Notes under the pieces: generated by a model
Database searches by the model: none
What the model saw: only the letters and a program-made list of their open reading frames with translations
What the model was told of the DNA's origin: nothing
Program-made: the position numbers and the translations under genes
Shown: positions 8,221 through 16,527 of the stretch, one piece after another
How positions within the stretch are numbered: position 1 is the stretch's first letter
Layout of the letters: every line of letters begins with the position of its first letter
Assembly (NCBI RefSeq): GCF_019112525.1
Contig: NZ_CP077800.1
Location: forward strand, 3,348,001 to 3,412,000
DNA from: Modestobacter sp. L9-4
Lineage (GTDB): Bacteria; Actinomycetota; Actinomycetes; Mycobacteriales; Geodermatophilaceae
DNA: 64,000 nucleotides
Direction of reading: 5' to 3'

Positions 8221-10247
8221 CCGCGACGCTCGAACGACCTCCCGTCGAGTCGCGCCCGCAGCAACGGGCCAGCATCGAGTGGGGCCCCGCCCTGGTCGGG
8301 GCGGTGCGCAAGCTCGACCCGCGCGGCCTGGTGCGCCAGCCCGTCGTGTTCGTGGTGTGGGTCGGCTCGGTGTTCTCCACCGTGCTGGCGATCACCGACC
8401 CGTCGCTGTTCGGCTGGCTGATCGCGGCCTGGCTGTGGCTGACCGTGCTGTTCGCCAACATCGCCGAGGCCGTCGCCGAGGGCCGCGGCAAGGCGCAGGC
8501 GGCGAGCCTGCGCAACGCCCGCACCAGCACCGTCGCCGTCCTCGAGGACGGTACCGAGGTGCCCGCCCCGGACCTGAAGCCCGGGATGCGCGTCGTGGTC
8601 GTGGCCGGGCAGGTCGTGCCCGGGGACGGCGACGTCGTCGAGGGCATCGCCAGCGTCGACGAGTCGGCGATCACCGGGGAGTCCGCGCCGGTGATCCGCG
8701 AGTCCGGCGGTGACCGCTCGGCGGTGACCGGCGGGACGACGGTGCTGAGCGACCGGATCGTCGTCCAGATCACCAGCAAGCCGGGGGAGACGTTCGTCGA
8801 CCGGATGATCGCGCTGGTCGAGGGGGCGTCCCGGCAGCGGACGCCGAACGAGATCGCGCTGAACATCCTGCTCAGCTCGCTGACGATCGTGTTCCTGCTG
8901 GCCGTGGTGACGCTGCAGCCGCTGGCCATCTACTCCGGTGCCGAGCAGTCGATGACCGTGCTGATCGCGCTGGTGGTCTGCCTGATCCCGACCACGATCG
9001 GTGCGCTGCTGTCGGCGATCGGCATCGCCGGCATGGACCGGCTCGTGCAGCGCAACGTGCTGGCGATGAGCGGCCGCGCAGTCGAGGCGGCCGGTGACGT
9101 GAACACCCTGCTGCTGGACAAGACCGGCACGATCACCCTCGGCAACCGGCAGGCGGCGGAGTTCGTCCCGGTCGGCGACGCGTCGCTGGCCGAGGTCACC
9201 GAGGCGGCGCAGCTGGCCTCACTGTCCGACGAGACGCCCGAGGGCCGCAGCATCGTGGGGCTGGCCGGGCTGGGGGAGCGGGACACCGGTGGGGCCGAGT
9301 TCGTGCCGTTCACCGCGCAGACCCGGATGAGCGGCGTCGACCTGCCCGACGGCCGGCAGCTGCGCAAGGGCGCGGCCGGTGCGGTGCAGAACTGGGTGCG
9401 CTCGCTCGACGGCGCCGTCCCGCCGGACGTCGCCGCCGTGGTCGATCGCATCGCCGCCTCGGGCGGGACGCCGCTGCTGCTCGCCAGCGCCTCTGGGGGC
9501 ACGGCCCGCGTGCTGGGCGTCATCCACCTCAAGGACGTGGTGAAGCCCGGCATGAAGGAGCGCTTCGACGAGCTCCGCCGGATGGGCATCCGCACCGTGA
9601 TGATCACCGGCGACAACGAGCGGACGGCGCGGGCGATTGCGGCGGAGGCCGGCATCGACGACGTCCTGGCCGAGGCGACGCCGGAGGACAAGCTGGCGCT
9701 GATCGTCAAGGAGCAGGACGGCGGCCGGCTGGTCGCGATGACCGGTGACGGCACGAACGACGCACCGGCGCTGGCCCAGGCCGACGTCGGGGTGGCCATG
9801 AACACCGGGACGTCGGCGGCGAAGGAGGCCGGCAACATGGTCGACCTCGACTCCGACCCGACGAAGCTGATCGAGATCGTGGAGATCGGCAAGCAGCTGC
9901 TCATCACCCGCGGGTCGCTGACCACGTTCTCCATCGCCAACGACCTGGCCAAGTACTTCGCGATCCTGCCCGCCATGTTCGCCGGGGTCTTCCCGGGGCT
10001 GGACACGCTCAACGTGATGCGGCTGGCCTCGCCGGAGTCGGCGATCCTGTCGGCGGTCGTCTTCAACGCGCTGATCATCGTGGCGCTGGTGCCGCTGGCG
10101 CTGCGCGGCGTGAAGTACCGGGCGACCTCGGCGTCGGCGATGTTGCGCCGCAACCTGCTGGTCTACGGCGTCGGCGGCGTGGTGCTGCCGTTCGTCGGGA
10201 TCAAGCTCATCGACCTGCTCGTCTCTCTGATCCCCGGGATCGCGTGA
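8217..10247 (+). CDS. kdpB: KdpB P-type ATPase subunit
   Basis: KdpB is the catalytic P-type ATPase (P1A) subunit that energises K+ uptake. The 676-aa protein has the actuator motif ITGESAPV near residue 155, the phosphorylation loop [12 protein letters not shown] with Asp at residue 301, and the hinge motif [18 protein letters not shown] near residue 510. A C-terminal membrane bundle follows. It overlaps kdpA and kdpC by four bases each (ATGA). Confidence 0.97.
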   Translation: MTATLERPPVESRPQQRASIEWGPALVGAVRKLDPRGLVRQPVVFVVWVGSVFSTVLAITDPSLFGWLIAAWLWLTVLFANIAEAVAEGRGKAQAASLRNARTSTVAVLEDGTEVPAPDLKPGMRVVVVAGQVVPGDGDVVEGIASVDESAITGESAPVIRESGGDRSAVTGGTTVLSDRIVVQITSKPGETFVDRMIALVEGASRQRTPNEIALNILLSSLTIVFLLAVVTLQPLAIYSGAEQSMTVLIALVVCLIPTTIGALLSAIGIAGMDRLVQRNVLAMSGRAVEAAGDVNTLLLDKTGTITLGNRQAAEFVPVGDASLAEVTEAAQLASLSDETPEGRSIVGLAGLGERDTGGAEFVPFTAQTRMSGVDLPDGRQLRKGAAGAVQNWVRSLDGAVPPDVAAVVDRIAASGGTPLLLASASGGTARVLGVIHLKDVVKPGMKERFDELRRMGIRTVMITGDNERTARAIAAEAGIDDVLAEATPEDKLALIVKEQDGGRLVAMTGDGTNDAPALAQADVGVAMNTGTSAAKEAGNMVDLDSDPTKLIEIVEIGKQLLITRGSLTTFSIANDLAKYFAILPAMFAGVFPGLDTLNVMRLASPESAILSAVVFNALIIVALVPLALRGVKYRATSASAMLRRNLLVYGVGGVVLPFVGIKLIDLLVSLIPGIA

Positions 10248-10855
10248 TGCCCACTCTGCGTTCTGGCCGCCAGTTGGTGGCCGCCGTCCGTGCCGTCCTC
10301 CTCGCCACCGTGGTGCTGGGGCTGGTCTACCCGCTGGTCATGCTCGGCATCGCCCAGGTCATCCGCCCCGGCGGCGCCGACGGGTCGCTCGTGACCCGCG
10401 ACGGCACCGTGGTCGGGTCGTCGTTGATCGGCCAGGCGTTCGTGTCCGCCTCCGGGGACGCGCTGCCGCAGTACTTCCAGTCCCGGCCCTCGGCGTCGGA
10501 CTACGACGGCGCGGCGTCGGGTGGGTCGAACCTGGGGCCGAACTCGGCCGACCTGGTCGACGCGATCACCGAGCGGCAGTCGCAGGTGGCGGCCTTCAAC
10601 GGCGTGATGCCGGCCGACGTGCCGGCGGACGCGGTGACGGCGTCGGCGTCCGGGCTGGACCCGGGCATCTCACCGGCCTACGCGGCGCTGCAGGTGACCC
10701 GGGTGGCTGCTGCCCGTGGGGCTGCTGCTGGGGACGTCTCGGCGCTGGTGGACGGGGCCACGCACGGCCGGGACCTGGGCTTCATCGGTGCGCCGTACGT
10801 CAACGTGCTGGAGCTCAACCTGGCCCTGGACGAGCGGTTCGGCACCGCGGGCTGA
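10244..10855 (+). CDS. kdpC: KdpC chaperone-like subunit of the Kdp ATPase
   Basis: KdpC is the single-span periplasmic-side subunit thought to raise the affinity of KdpB for ATP. The 203-aa protein has one N-terminal helix ([20 protein letters not shown], residues about 18-37). The conserved ectodomain follows, including [19 protein letters not shown] with [18 protein letters not shown] and the end [19 protein letters not shown]. It closes the operon; a strong terminator follows within five bases. Confidence 0.96.
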   Translation: MMPTLRSGRQLVAAVRAVLLATVVLGLVYPLVMLGIAQVIRPGGADGSLVTRDGTVVGSSLIGQAFVSASGDALPQYFQSRPSASDYDGAASGGSNLGPNSADLVDAITERQSQVAAFNGVMPADVPADAVTASASGLDPGISPAYAALQVTRVAAARGAAAGDVSALVDGATHGRDLGFIGAPYVNVLELNLALDERFGTAG

Positions 10856-10859
10856 CGAC

Positions 10860-10897
10860 ACGGCGCCCGGCGGGGGACCCCCTCCGTCGGGCGCCGT
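10860..10897 (+). terminator. terminator of the kdp operon
   Basis: ACGGCGCCCG (10860-10869) pairs perfectly with CGGGCGCCGT (10888-10897), and the interior can extend the stem (GGGGG against CCCCC). It begins five bases after the kdpC stop. It is followed by TTC rather than a long T run, as is common in GC-rich actinobacteria. Confidence 0.85.
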
Positions 10898-10949
10898 TCA
10901 CCCTGTTGTACTGTTCTCCACGGCTCGGACACACCAGACCGAGTCGCAA

Positions 10950-11022
10950 GGGGCTGTGGCGCAGCTGGTAGCGCACCACACTGGCAGTGTGGGGGTCAGG
11001 GGTTCGAGTCCCCTCAGCTCCA
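10950..11022 (+). tRNA. tRNA-Ala (anticodon GGC)
   Basis: A 73-base cloverleaf. Acceptor GGGGCTG pairs with CAGCTCC including the G3-U70 wobble that identifies alanine tRNA. The D stem is GCGC/GCGC, the anticodon stem CCACA/TGTGG and the T stem AGGGG/CCCCT with TTCGAGT loop. The anticodon loop CTGGCAG gives anticodon GGC, reading GCC codons. The discriminator is A and CCA is not encoded. The GC-rich core ends here: the DNA downstream is AT-richer and holds accessory genes, consistent with a tRNA-linked island. Confidence 0.97.
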
Positions 11023-11029
11023 CTCTTGA

Positions 11030-11061
11030 TCAGGCCGTTCTCCATTCGGAGGGCGGCCTGA
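11030..11061 (+). terminator. tRNA terminator hairpin
   Basis: TCAGGCCG (11030-11037) pairs with CGGCCTGA (11054-11061), and the enclosed CTCC/GGAG extends the stem. It starts eight bases after the tRNA. Confidence 0.75.
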
Positions 11062-11815
11062 CTCGTCTCTGGTTGCAGATCGCCTACCTTCACTTGCGAG
11101 TAGCAGGGCCCATCCTCTGCCCGGCCGGAAGGGCGAGGGCCTACATCTCGGCACTGTTGTGATTCAGGGTCTGGGCATTGAGCTGCGGCCGAGCAGTTCG
11201 TCGCAATCTGCGGCTGCGTGTTGACCCCTAGCGGCCGTCCTACGGTGGCGTACTGGCCGTCGCTTAGCCGGAGCTGCCCGGCCCCTCCTGACGGCGGGGA
11301 GCTCTACACAGTTGTTGTAGCCGGTTCTCCCAACACTTGCCCGGCAACTGAGCTCGAGGTGGTCTCGGTCGCAGCTACCTAGCGGGTCGCGTAGTCCAGC
11401 GTCGGGGGATCGCTCCCGTCCCAATCGAGGAACCAGACCTCGTTGACACGGCGACGGAACGGCTGGTGAGCGCCAAGCGTCCATCTCCCGCACGTGACCG
11501 GGCTGAAGTCATGTTGCAACGGCGGGCCGGACCGACCGGCAGGTGACGTAAACGACCGATGCATTCGTGGCGAAGTCCCTGCGGTGGGGGAGCCGTCGCG
11601 GGCGGGGGCGATGACGGCGGGCGCTTGGCGGAGAGGGCCCCAACTCGCGCGAACGGCTCGGGGAGGCGCCTTGACGCGCGACTGTCGCTTACGTCGGCAG
11701 CCTTGTGAGGCGAGAGCAATAATAGCCGCTGTCACCAGATCGAACGAGACGCGAAGGACCTGCCATCCGTAGCAACACCACCCGCCGCGGAGGTCGACCA
11801 CAAGGACTGGAGAAT
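11062..11815. other. 754-base intergenic region with no convincing gene
   Basis: Several short frames occur on both strands, but none has a good start, RBS or recognisable protein; the longest (minus strand, 11379-11801) has the skewed composition of a shadow frame. Base composition declines from left to right. I found no integrase remnant and no clear repeat of the tRNA 3' end. The promoter of the downstream nuclease gene presumably lies in the last 150 bases, where an AATAATAG stretch near 11719 is the most -10-like sequence. Confidence 0.5.
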
Positions 11816-12523
11816 ATGCGCGAGTGGAAACAGTACGAGGAGGAGGCCGCGAGTTTTTTCCGTAGCTTGGGCATGGAGGCTGACGTCCAGGAAACGATTG
11901 CGGGGGCGCGCACCACTCACGACGTTGACGTACTTGTGCGATCGAGTCAGTTTGGGTTCGACATGTTGTGGGTGGTTGAGTGCAAATTATGGCGAACTCC
12001 CGTGACCAAGTTGCACGTGCTCGGATTGCGACAAATAGCCGTTGACCTGGGGGCTGATCGTGGCATCCTGCTGTCCGAAAGCGGATTCCAGCGGGGCGCT
12101 CTCGAGGCCGCCGAGCTGACCAACATCCAGTTGGCTTCCCTCTCTGACCTCAAGCGCAGCGCAAGTCATCAAGTTGGTCTGGCCGAACTTCGTCGAATGG
12201 AGGACCGTGTTGACGACTGCCGCAGGCGCTACTGGGACCTACCCAAAGAGCACCGTATTGCTACGGGCTTGCGGCAAGAGGTGATGATGGTCGGGTACTC
12301 CTTGGCCAGCCTCCTCGAGTCAATCGAGGCATCGATGAACGAGGCTTTCCGCGGCCGGCTTCCGATCAAACCTGGGCGCATGGGTATGGGCTACTCTGCC
12401 ATCCCAGCAGCTACAACCCTCGAACTTGCCAAGATTGTAGGTGAGCTTCTTGATGATGGTGAGCAGCGCCTGACAGTGTCTGAGGCAAAGTTCAGGGAGA
12501 ATAACGGCGAACGCCAACGGTAA
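11816..12523 (+). CDS. Mrr-like PD-(D/E)xK restriction endonuclease (235 aa)
   Basis: The N-terminal 115 residues fit the Mrr-type nuclease fold used by modification-dependent type IV enzymes. They contain YEEEAASFFRSLG (residues 7-19), THDVDVLV with the metal-binding Asp38, VVECKLW with Glu55 and Lys57 (the ExK of PD-(D/E)xK), and LRQIAVDLGADRGILLSESGF (71-91). The rest (120-235) is helical and unrecognised. No methylase is nearby. Start is ATG 11816, weakly preceded by GGAG. The gene is clearly AT-richer than its surroundings (the 60 bases at 11941-12000 contain 29 G+C) and uses rare TTA and AAA codons, which points to transfer. It lies upstream of, and parallel to, the TS-like and aGPT-like genes. 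Confidence 0.75.
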   Translation: MREWKQYEEEAASFFRSLGMEADVQETIAGARTTHDVDVLVRSSQFGFDMLWVVECKLWRTPVTKLHVLGLRQIAVDLGADRGILLSESGFQRGALEAAELTNIQLASLSDLKRSASHQVGLAELRRMEDRVDDCRRRYWDLPKEHRIATGLRQEVMMVGYSLASLLESIEASMNEAFRGRLPIKPGRMGMGYSAIPAATTLELAKIVGELLDDGEQRLTVSEAKFRENNGERQR

Positions 12524-12637
12524 TGCTGCGATGCTCGGTGAGCCCCACCGTCTCCGCACTACTGCAGAGCAGATGCTTGTATTCAACAGCCACCTTCGTC
12601 CCTGGGACGGGGTCTGACGGAAAGCAGCCTAGACTCG

Positions 12638-13606
12638 ATGCTGTTCTCGTTTGAAGGTCCGAGCGTGGACGACTTACTCAACGACAGCCTCGAGGCGGTC
12701 ATCGCCGCAGGAGAGGCAACGCGACCTAGCAAAGGGGCGACTCTAGAACTCTATGGTTGCACATTCCGCCTCACTAACCCCAGGGCTCGTCTCAGCCGTT
12801 CGTCGGTGCGCGGCCTAGCGTTTAGCCCCTTGGGTGAGCTTGCATGGTACCTATCGGGTTCAAATGATGCCTCCTTCATCACTCATTACATTTCTGACTA
12901 CAGCAAGTACGCGGAGGCGGATGGCCGAATTCACGGGGGTTACGGCCCTCGTCTGTTCGGATCCGATAGGCAAGCTCAGATACACAACATCGTCAGTGGA
13001 CTGCGGGCAAATCGAGCATCCCGCAAAGCGGTCGCGCAAGTGTTCGAGAGCGCAGACCTCTCTCAGGGCTACTTGGATGTACCCTGCACATGCACAATTC
13101 AGTTTCTCGTGCGCGAAGAGCGATTGCAGATGATCGTATTCATGAGATCGAACGACCTCTTCATGGGCTTTCCGCATGATGTATTTGCGTTCACCATGAT
13201 CCAAGAAATTGTAGCTAGGTCATTGGGTATCGAAGTTGGAACCTACACGCATATGGTGGGAAGCCTGCATCTCTACGCCAAAGATCTGGGGCGAGCCAAG
13301 TTGTTCTTGCAAGAGGGCTTCCATGACACCCTGGGGGTAATGCCGGCGATGCCCGGAGGGGATCCGTGGCCAGCAATCAAAGAATTGTTGTTGGCCGAAC
13401 GGGCAGCACGGTCAGGCGCCGCCCTGTCGCCGAGCCTAGACGACCTGCCGTATTGGAAGGATCTTGCCCTTCTGCTCCAGGCCTACGCTGTGCGCGATAG
13501 TGTGGACGGGCTAGAAGCGCTCCGTGATCAGTTCAGCACCGACGCCTATTGGACGTACCTTCGGGCCAGAATTGATCGGTTAACTGTCCTGAGACAACAA
13601 CCGTAG
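12638..13606 (+). CDS. thymidylate synthase / (d)CMP hydroxymethylase family enzyme (322 aa)
   Basis: The TS fold is clear across residues 30-220. ELAWYLSG holds Glu67 (TS general acid region), NRASRKAVAQVF holds the phosphate-binding Arg129, DVPCTCTIQF holds the catalytic Cys150, and MRSNDLFMGFPHDVFAFTMIQE holds Arg170 and Asp181. GSLHLY holds His211 and Tyr213. The Asn that selects uracil in TS (E. coli Asn177) is replaced by Asp181, the substitution found in T4 dCMP hydroxymethylase. It is therefore more likely a pyrimidine hydroxymethylase than a housekeeping ThyA. The C-terminal 90 residues diverge. The aGPT-like gene follows after 13 bases. An alternative is a TS-like enzyme for a modified nucleoside. 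Confidence 0.8.
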   Translation: MLFSFEGPSVDDLLNDSLEAVIAAGEATRPSKGATLELYGCTFRLTNPRARLSRSSVRGLAFSPLGELAWYLSGSNDASFITHYISDYSKYAEADGRIHGGYGPRLFGSDRQAQIHNIVSGLRANRASRKAVAQVFESADLSQGYLDVPCTCTIQFLVREERLQMIVFMRSNDLFMGFPHDVFAFTMIQEIVARSLGIEVGTYTHMVGSLHLYAKDLGRAKLFLQEGFHDTLGVMPAMPGGDPWPAIKELLLAERAARSGAALSPSLDDLPYWKDLALLLQAYAVRDSVDGLEALRDQFSTDAYWTYLRARIDRLTVLRQQP

Positions 13607-13619
13607 TTGGGAAGGTGTA

Positions 13620-14552
13620 ATGAAGCAGGCGGACATGGATGAGGCCACCCGTCTCTTGGCAGCGCTTCAAGGCCATGAAGATCAGTACGGGGCGCTGCCA
13701 GGACTAGGTACCGCAGGGTCCCACCAATCGCTCGTCCTTCAGTTGATCGATAGCCAACGACGGAACCGGTACGTCGACCACCTTCGGTCGGTCGAGCTGT
13801 CTGACCGGCCGCTGGATCCTTCATCCGGCCTATTTGACCCCGTTAGAGCTGCGATCATCCTTGCTCGGCGTGATGAACTCGACGAAGCGTTCTGGATGAT
13901 CTTCCTCTATACACACTTTGGCAAGAACCGGCGATCGGGTTTTGGGTACGCGCGAGCCGTCTACGGTGCCCTAGATCAAGGAGAATCTTGGAGTTGGCGG
14001 CGGACCACGGCAGACGTGTCAGCGTTTCGTGTGTGGCTACAAGAAAACAAGGACGCCATTCGCGCCAGTAACATGCCTGGCGGATTCGGCAATCACAGGA
14101 AGTATGAGAGTCTCGACGGTTGGTCGGACAAGGGTACAGGCGCGGTCTTTGAGTCGTACGTCGACTGGGTCGGACCGGTTGGACATGTCGACAAACTGGC
14201 GGATATCGCAAACAAGCATGGTGGAGCCCTGACGTTCGAGGGGCTCTCCGGTTCCCTTCGCGAAGTCAAGCGATTCGGTCGTACTGCTTGCTTCGACTAT
14301 GTCATGATGGCGAATAAGGTAGGGCTTATTGACTGCCCACCGTCGCACGCTCACCTGAAAGATGCCACTGGTCCCGCAGCGGGGGCCCGTCTTCTCTTCA
14401 AGGGGAATGCCGATTTGAAGGCCGAACTCGCCGACCTTGAGTTGGCGTTAGAGCGGTTGCAGGGATCGCTCTCAGTGGGCTACGACGTGCTTGAGGATGC
14501 TATCTGTAATTGGCAGAAGAGTCCAAGCGCCTTCAAATCGTTTCGAGGCTAG
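13620..14552 (+). CDS. putative alpha-glutamyl/putrescinyl thymidine pyrophosphorylase-like protein (aGPT-PPlase, clade 3 type)
   Basis: A 310-aa protein that I match from memory to the aGPT-PPlase3 domain, a helix-hairpin-helix glycosylase-like family proposed to act on hydroxymethylated pyrimidines in DNA. Conserved-looking blocks are DEAFWMIFLYTHFGKN (88-103), FGNHRKYESL (156-165), GTGAVFESYVDWV (172-184), FGRTACFDYVMM (219-230), ATGPAAGARLLF (249-260) and LEDAICNWQKSPSAF (291-305). GGGAAGG precedes ATG 13620. It follows the TS-like gene by 13 bases, fitting consecutive steps on one base. The assignment needs a profile search. Confidence 0.6.
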   Translation: MKQADMDEATRLLAALQGHEDQYGALPGLGTAGSHQSLVLQLIDSQRRNRYVDHLRSVELSDRPLDPSSGLFDPVRAAIILARRDELDEAFWMIFLYTHFGKNRRSGFGYARAVYGALDQGESWSWRRTTADVSAFRVWLQENKDAIRASNMPGGFGNHRKYESLDGWSDKGTGAVFESYVDWVGPVGHVDKLADIANKHGGALTFEGLSGSLREVKRFGRTACFDYVMMANKVGLIDCPPSHAHLKDATGPAAGARLLFKGNADLKAELADLELALERLQGSLSVGYDVLEDAICNWQKSPSAFKSFRG

Positions 14553-15636
14553 GACCGCGCCAGCGATAGCGTCGCTTCGCCTTGTTCAACTGCGCGTAGC
14601 TCAACGCGCCCGCATGTTGGAAGTGCCCCACTATAAGACCTGGGGCTATGCCTGACTGGCGGGCCAGTAGCTGGAGCTGCCTGTAGCTGGTGGGTGGCCT
14701 GACCTGCGAGCCGATTAACTCATCGGAAATTATCTTATCGGCGGCCCATTTGTTCGCCTCAAGCTCTAGCCGGTCCGTGGTGTGGCCTATCTGCTCTGGT
14801 TCTAGGCTGTCAACGTGTACTGCTTCATGGCCATGAAGCAAGACGTGGGCGGCCTCGTGAAAAAACGTGAACCATAAGTGATCGTCTGTAAGATATCGAG
14901 CACTCAGTACAATCATTGGCTCATGTTCGATTGTACGGTATGTAGCGCCACTTGCTGGACAGCCAGAAGGCGCTTTCACTAGTGCTACCGCCACTCCCGC
15001 TTCCGCGCACAAATCTCTCAAACGCGGGAGAAACACGGCGGGATCTTTGAGCCAGGTGAGTCGACGGATTGCCGGGATAGCGCCAGCAAACAGGGTGTGG
15101 TTGTAAGGCGCCAAAGTAAGCGATCTGGTCTGCAACTGGGCTCGACGAAGCCATGCCGCTACGGCGATCTCACTGGTCGGCGTGGCGCTCGTGGTGCGAA
15201 ACTGAGTCTGCTGCAGGGCTGGTTCGTAGGTGGCCTTCCAGGACTCTAGATCGGGGACGCCAAAAAATTCAAGCAGGACGTCGATCCGGTCAAGCCAGTT
15301 GTCGGTCCGTTGTATCCAGCCTAAAGAAGATGCCAAATCAGGCGGTGCAGCCTGCGCCCAGCGATCGGCGTCAAGTCGCCGGCGATCCTCGTAGTACTGC
15401 TCTGATCGTCTTAACCAAAACCTCGGCGAAGAGCCAAGGGATTGGGACAGTTTGTGGGCGATTTCCGTGGTTATGGGAGCGCGACTTTCGACGAGTTGGC
15501 TGACCGTCTCAAGGTCAAGGTGCATGCTGTTCGCAAGACTCGAGAGCGTCAACTGCTGTCGCTCCATCGCGGACCGCATGGAACGTCCGGGCGGTGATGC
15601 CCAGCGAGGAATGAATTCCGAATTGTCAACGCTCAC
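14533..15636 (-). CDS. HigA-like HTH fused to ImmA/IrrE-type metallopeptidase (antitoxin-like, 367 aa)
   Basis: Residues 20-80 form a HigA-type XRE helix-turn-helix (LSSLANSMHLDLETVSQLVE, then ITTEIAHKLSQSLGSSPRFW). Residues about 205-310 form an ImmA/IrrE zinc peptidase with FFHEAAHVLLHG (HEAAH at 260-264) and LELEANKWAAD supplying the third ligand (Glu293). Such proteins act as antitoxins or stress-cleaved repressors. GTG start at 15636 lies inside the end of the toxin-like gene (11-base overlap). It converges on the aGPT-like gene with a 20-base overlap of 3' ends. Composition is AT-rich like its neighbours, indicating acquisition with them. Confidence 0.85.
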   Translation of the reverse strand: MSVDNSEFIPRWASPPGRSMRSAMERQQLTLSSLANSMHLDLETVSQLVESRAPITTEIAHKLSQSLGSSPRFWLRRSEQYYEDRRRLDADRWAQAAPPDLASSLGWIQRTDNWLDRIDVLLEFFGVPDLESWKATYEPALQQTQFRTTSATPTSEIAVAAWLRRAQLQTRSLTLAPYNHTLFAGAIPAIRRLTWLKDPAVFLPRLRDLCAEAGVAVALVKAPSGCPASGATYRTIEHEPMIVLSARYLTDDHLWFTFFHEAAHVLLHGHEAVHVDSLEPEQIGHTTDRLELEANKWAADKIISDELIGSQVRPPTSYRQLQLLARQSGIAPGLIVGHFQHAGALSYAQLNKAKRRYRWRGPSLETI

Positions 15637-15979
15637 CTTGCACCTCGATCTCGTGCAGTCGAAGTCGCCAAACTGCCTCGTAGTCTACAGGTTGACCAAC
15701 CAGCCAAGTCGCGCCGGGATGGTTGGCGTACAGGATGAGTTGGACCTTGGCGGTCAGCTCGATGTAGACAATTAGTTCACCGTCTTGAATATCGCTGGAA
15801 ATGTCGAGCAAATCCGTCAGCGACTCGGCCGCGCGTATATCGGCTAGTCGGTCAATCAAATTGTCCGCGGCAGTCGATCCGAGGGACCGCTCAGCAGCCT
15901 CTGGGTCGGTACAGAGATGGCGTAGTTTTTTGGTTGCGAAGGCGAGCTGCAAGTAGCGCTCCCTCGCGATCCTCTGCAT
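15626..15979 (-). CDS. HigB/RelE-like toxin candidate (117 aa)
   Basis: The pattern FATKKLRHLCTDPEAAERSL, then DNLIDRLADIRAAESLTDLL and YEAVWRLRLHEIEVQ resembles HigB (plasmid maintenance killer) ribonucleases of the RelE fold, which cut mRNA on the ribosome. It precedes and overlaps its HTH-peptidase partner by 11 bases, the toxin-first order typical of higBA. The start is uncertain: ATG 15979 gives a toxin-sized protein, while ATG 16060 adds 27 residues; neither has a good RBS. Catalytic residues cannot be assigned with confidence. Confidence 0.65.
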   Translation of the reverse strand: MQRIARERYLQLAFATKKLRHLCTDPEAAERSLGSTAADNLIDRLADIRAAESLTDLLDISSDIQDGELIVYIELTAKVQLILYANHPGATWLVGQPVDYEAVWRLRLHEIEVQGER

Positions 15980-16273
15980 TGTGGGTGGACACAGGCTACC
16001 CGGATCTGCGTCGACTGTCAGATGTTCAGTCTGCGGCCAGCGTGCTCGAATCCACGTCATCAGGACTGCTGTGCGGCGGCCTTGGCTGTGGTGGGCGCTG
16101 TGCGTAGTGCCCAAGCCCGTAGGGTGAGGACGCCCCGCTGGGCCGCTCGCCGGCGTGCGGACCCTTGGGGGGTGAGGGGGCGTTCTTGCCGTCGCCAGCC
16201 GCGCGCCGGTGGATCGGCTGTGCGCTAGCGCTGAGGATATCGGCGGCCGTGGCCCTGCGGACTTCTCGCGACG

Positions 16274-16463
16274 CTGACTGACCGCGAGCGAAAGCTGGCT
16301 GGCTTGGGACGGGCTGTCCAACCAAGGGATCGTCGAGCGGCTGTTCGTGAACCAGCTGACTATCCGGACCTACATACACCGGGCCACGATGAAGCTGGGC
16401 GCTCGCAACTCATCCTCACCGGTGGCTATTGCCCATCGGAAGGGCCTGGTCCGGGCGTTTTGA
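16274..16463 (+). pseudogene. remnant of a LuxR-type HTH regulator, frameshifted
   Basis: LTDRERKLAG (from 16274) continues in the next frame as DGLSNQGIVERLFVNQLTI, then RTYIHRATMKLGARN, and ends KGLVRAF at a TGA (16461-16463). This is the C-terminal LuxR/NarL helix-turn-helix with a +1 frame change near 16300. No receiver domain is visible upstream. It marks the far end of the AT-richer island, just before the katG terminator, and is probably a relic of an older chromosomal or imported gene. About 290 bases between the toxin-like start and this relic hold nothing else I recognise. Confidence 0.75.
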
Positions 16464-16481
16464 CCGGACGCCTCAACACGA

Positions 16482-16518
16482 CGACGCCCCGGTCCGCACA
16501 AGGCGGACCGGGGCGTCG
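16482..16518 (-). terminator. katG terminator
   Basis: CGACGCCCCGGTCCGC (16482-16497) is perfectly complementary to 16503-16518, with a five-base loop. It lies ten bases beyond the katG stop codon. Confidence 0.9.
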
Positions 16519-16527
16519 CGGGGTGGA

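Noticed and set aside
11379-11801. Minus-strand frame of 140 codons after the tRNA, ending EVWFLDWDGSDPPTLDYATR
   Set aside because: No RBS, no recognised domain, Arg/Pro-rich shadow-like composition upstream; at best a degraded fragment.
12638-13606. Housekeeping thymidylate synthase thyA
   Set aside because: The base-selecting Asn is replaced by Asp, the C-terminus is divergent, and it sits in an AT-rich accessory cluster without folA.
11023-16480. Attachment-site duplication of the tRNA-Ala 3' end
   Set aside because: The best resemblance (CTCGAATCCACG near 16046) is too short and imperfect to call; no integrase was found either.
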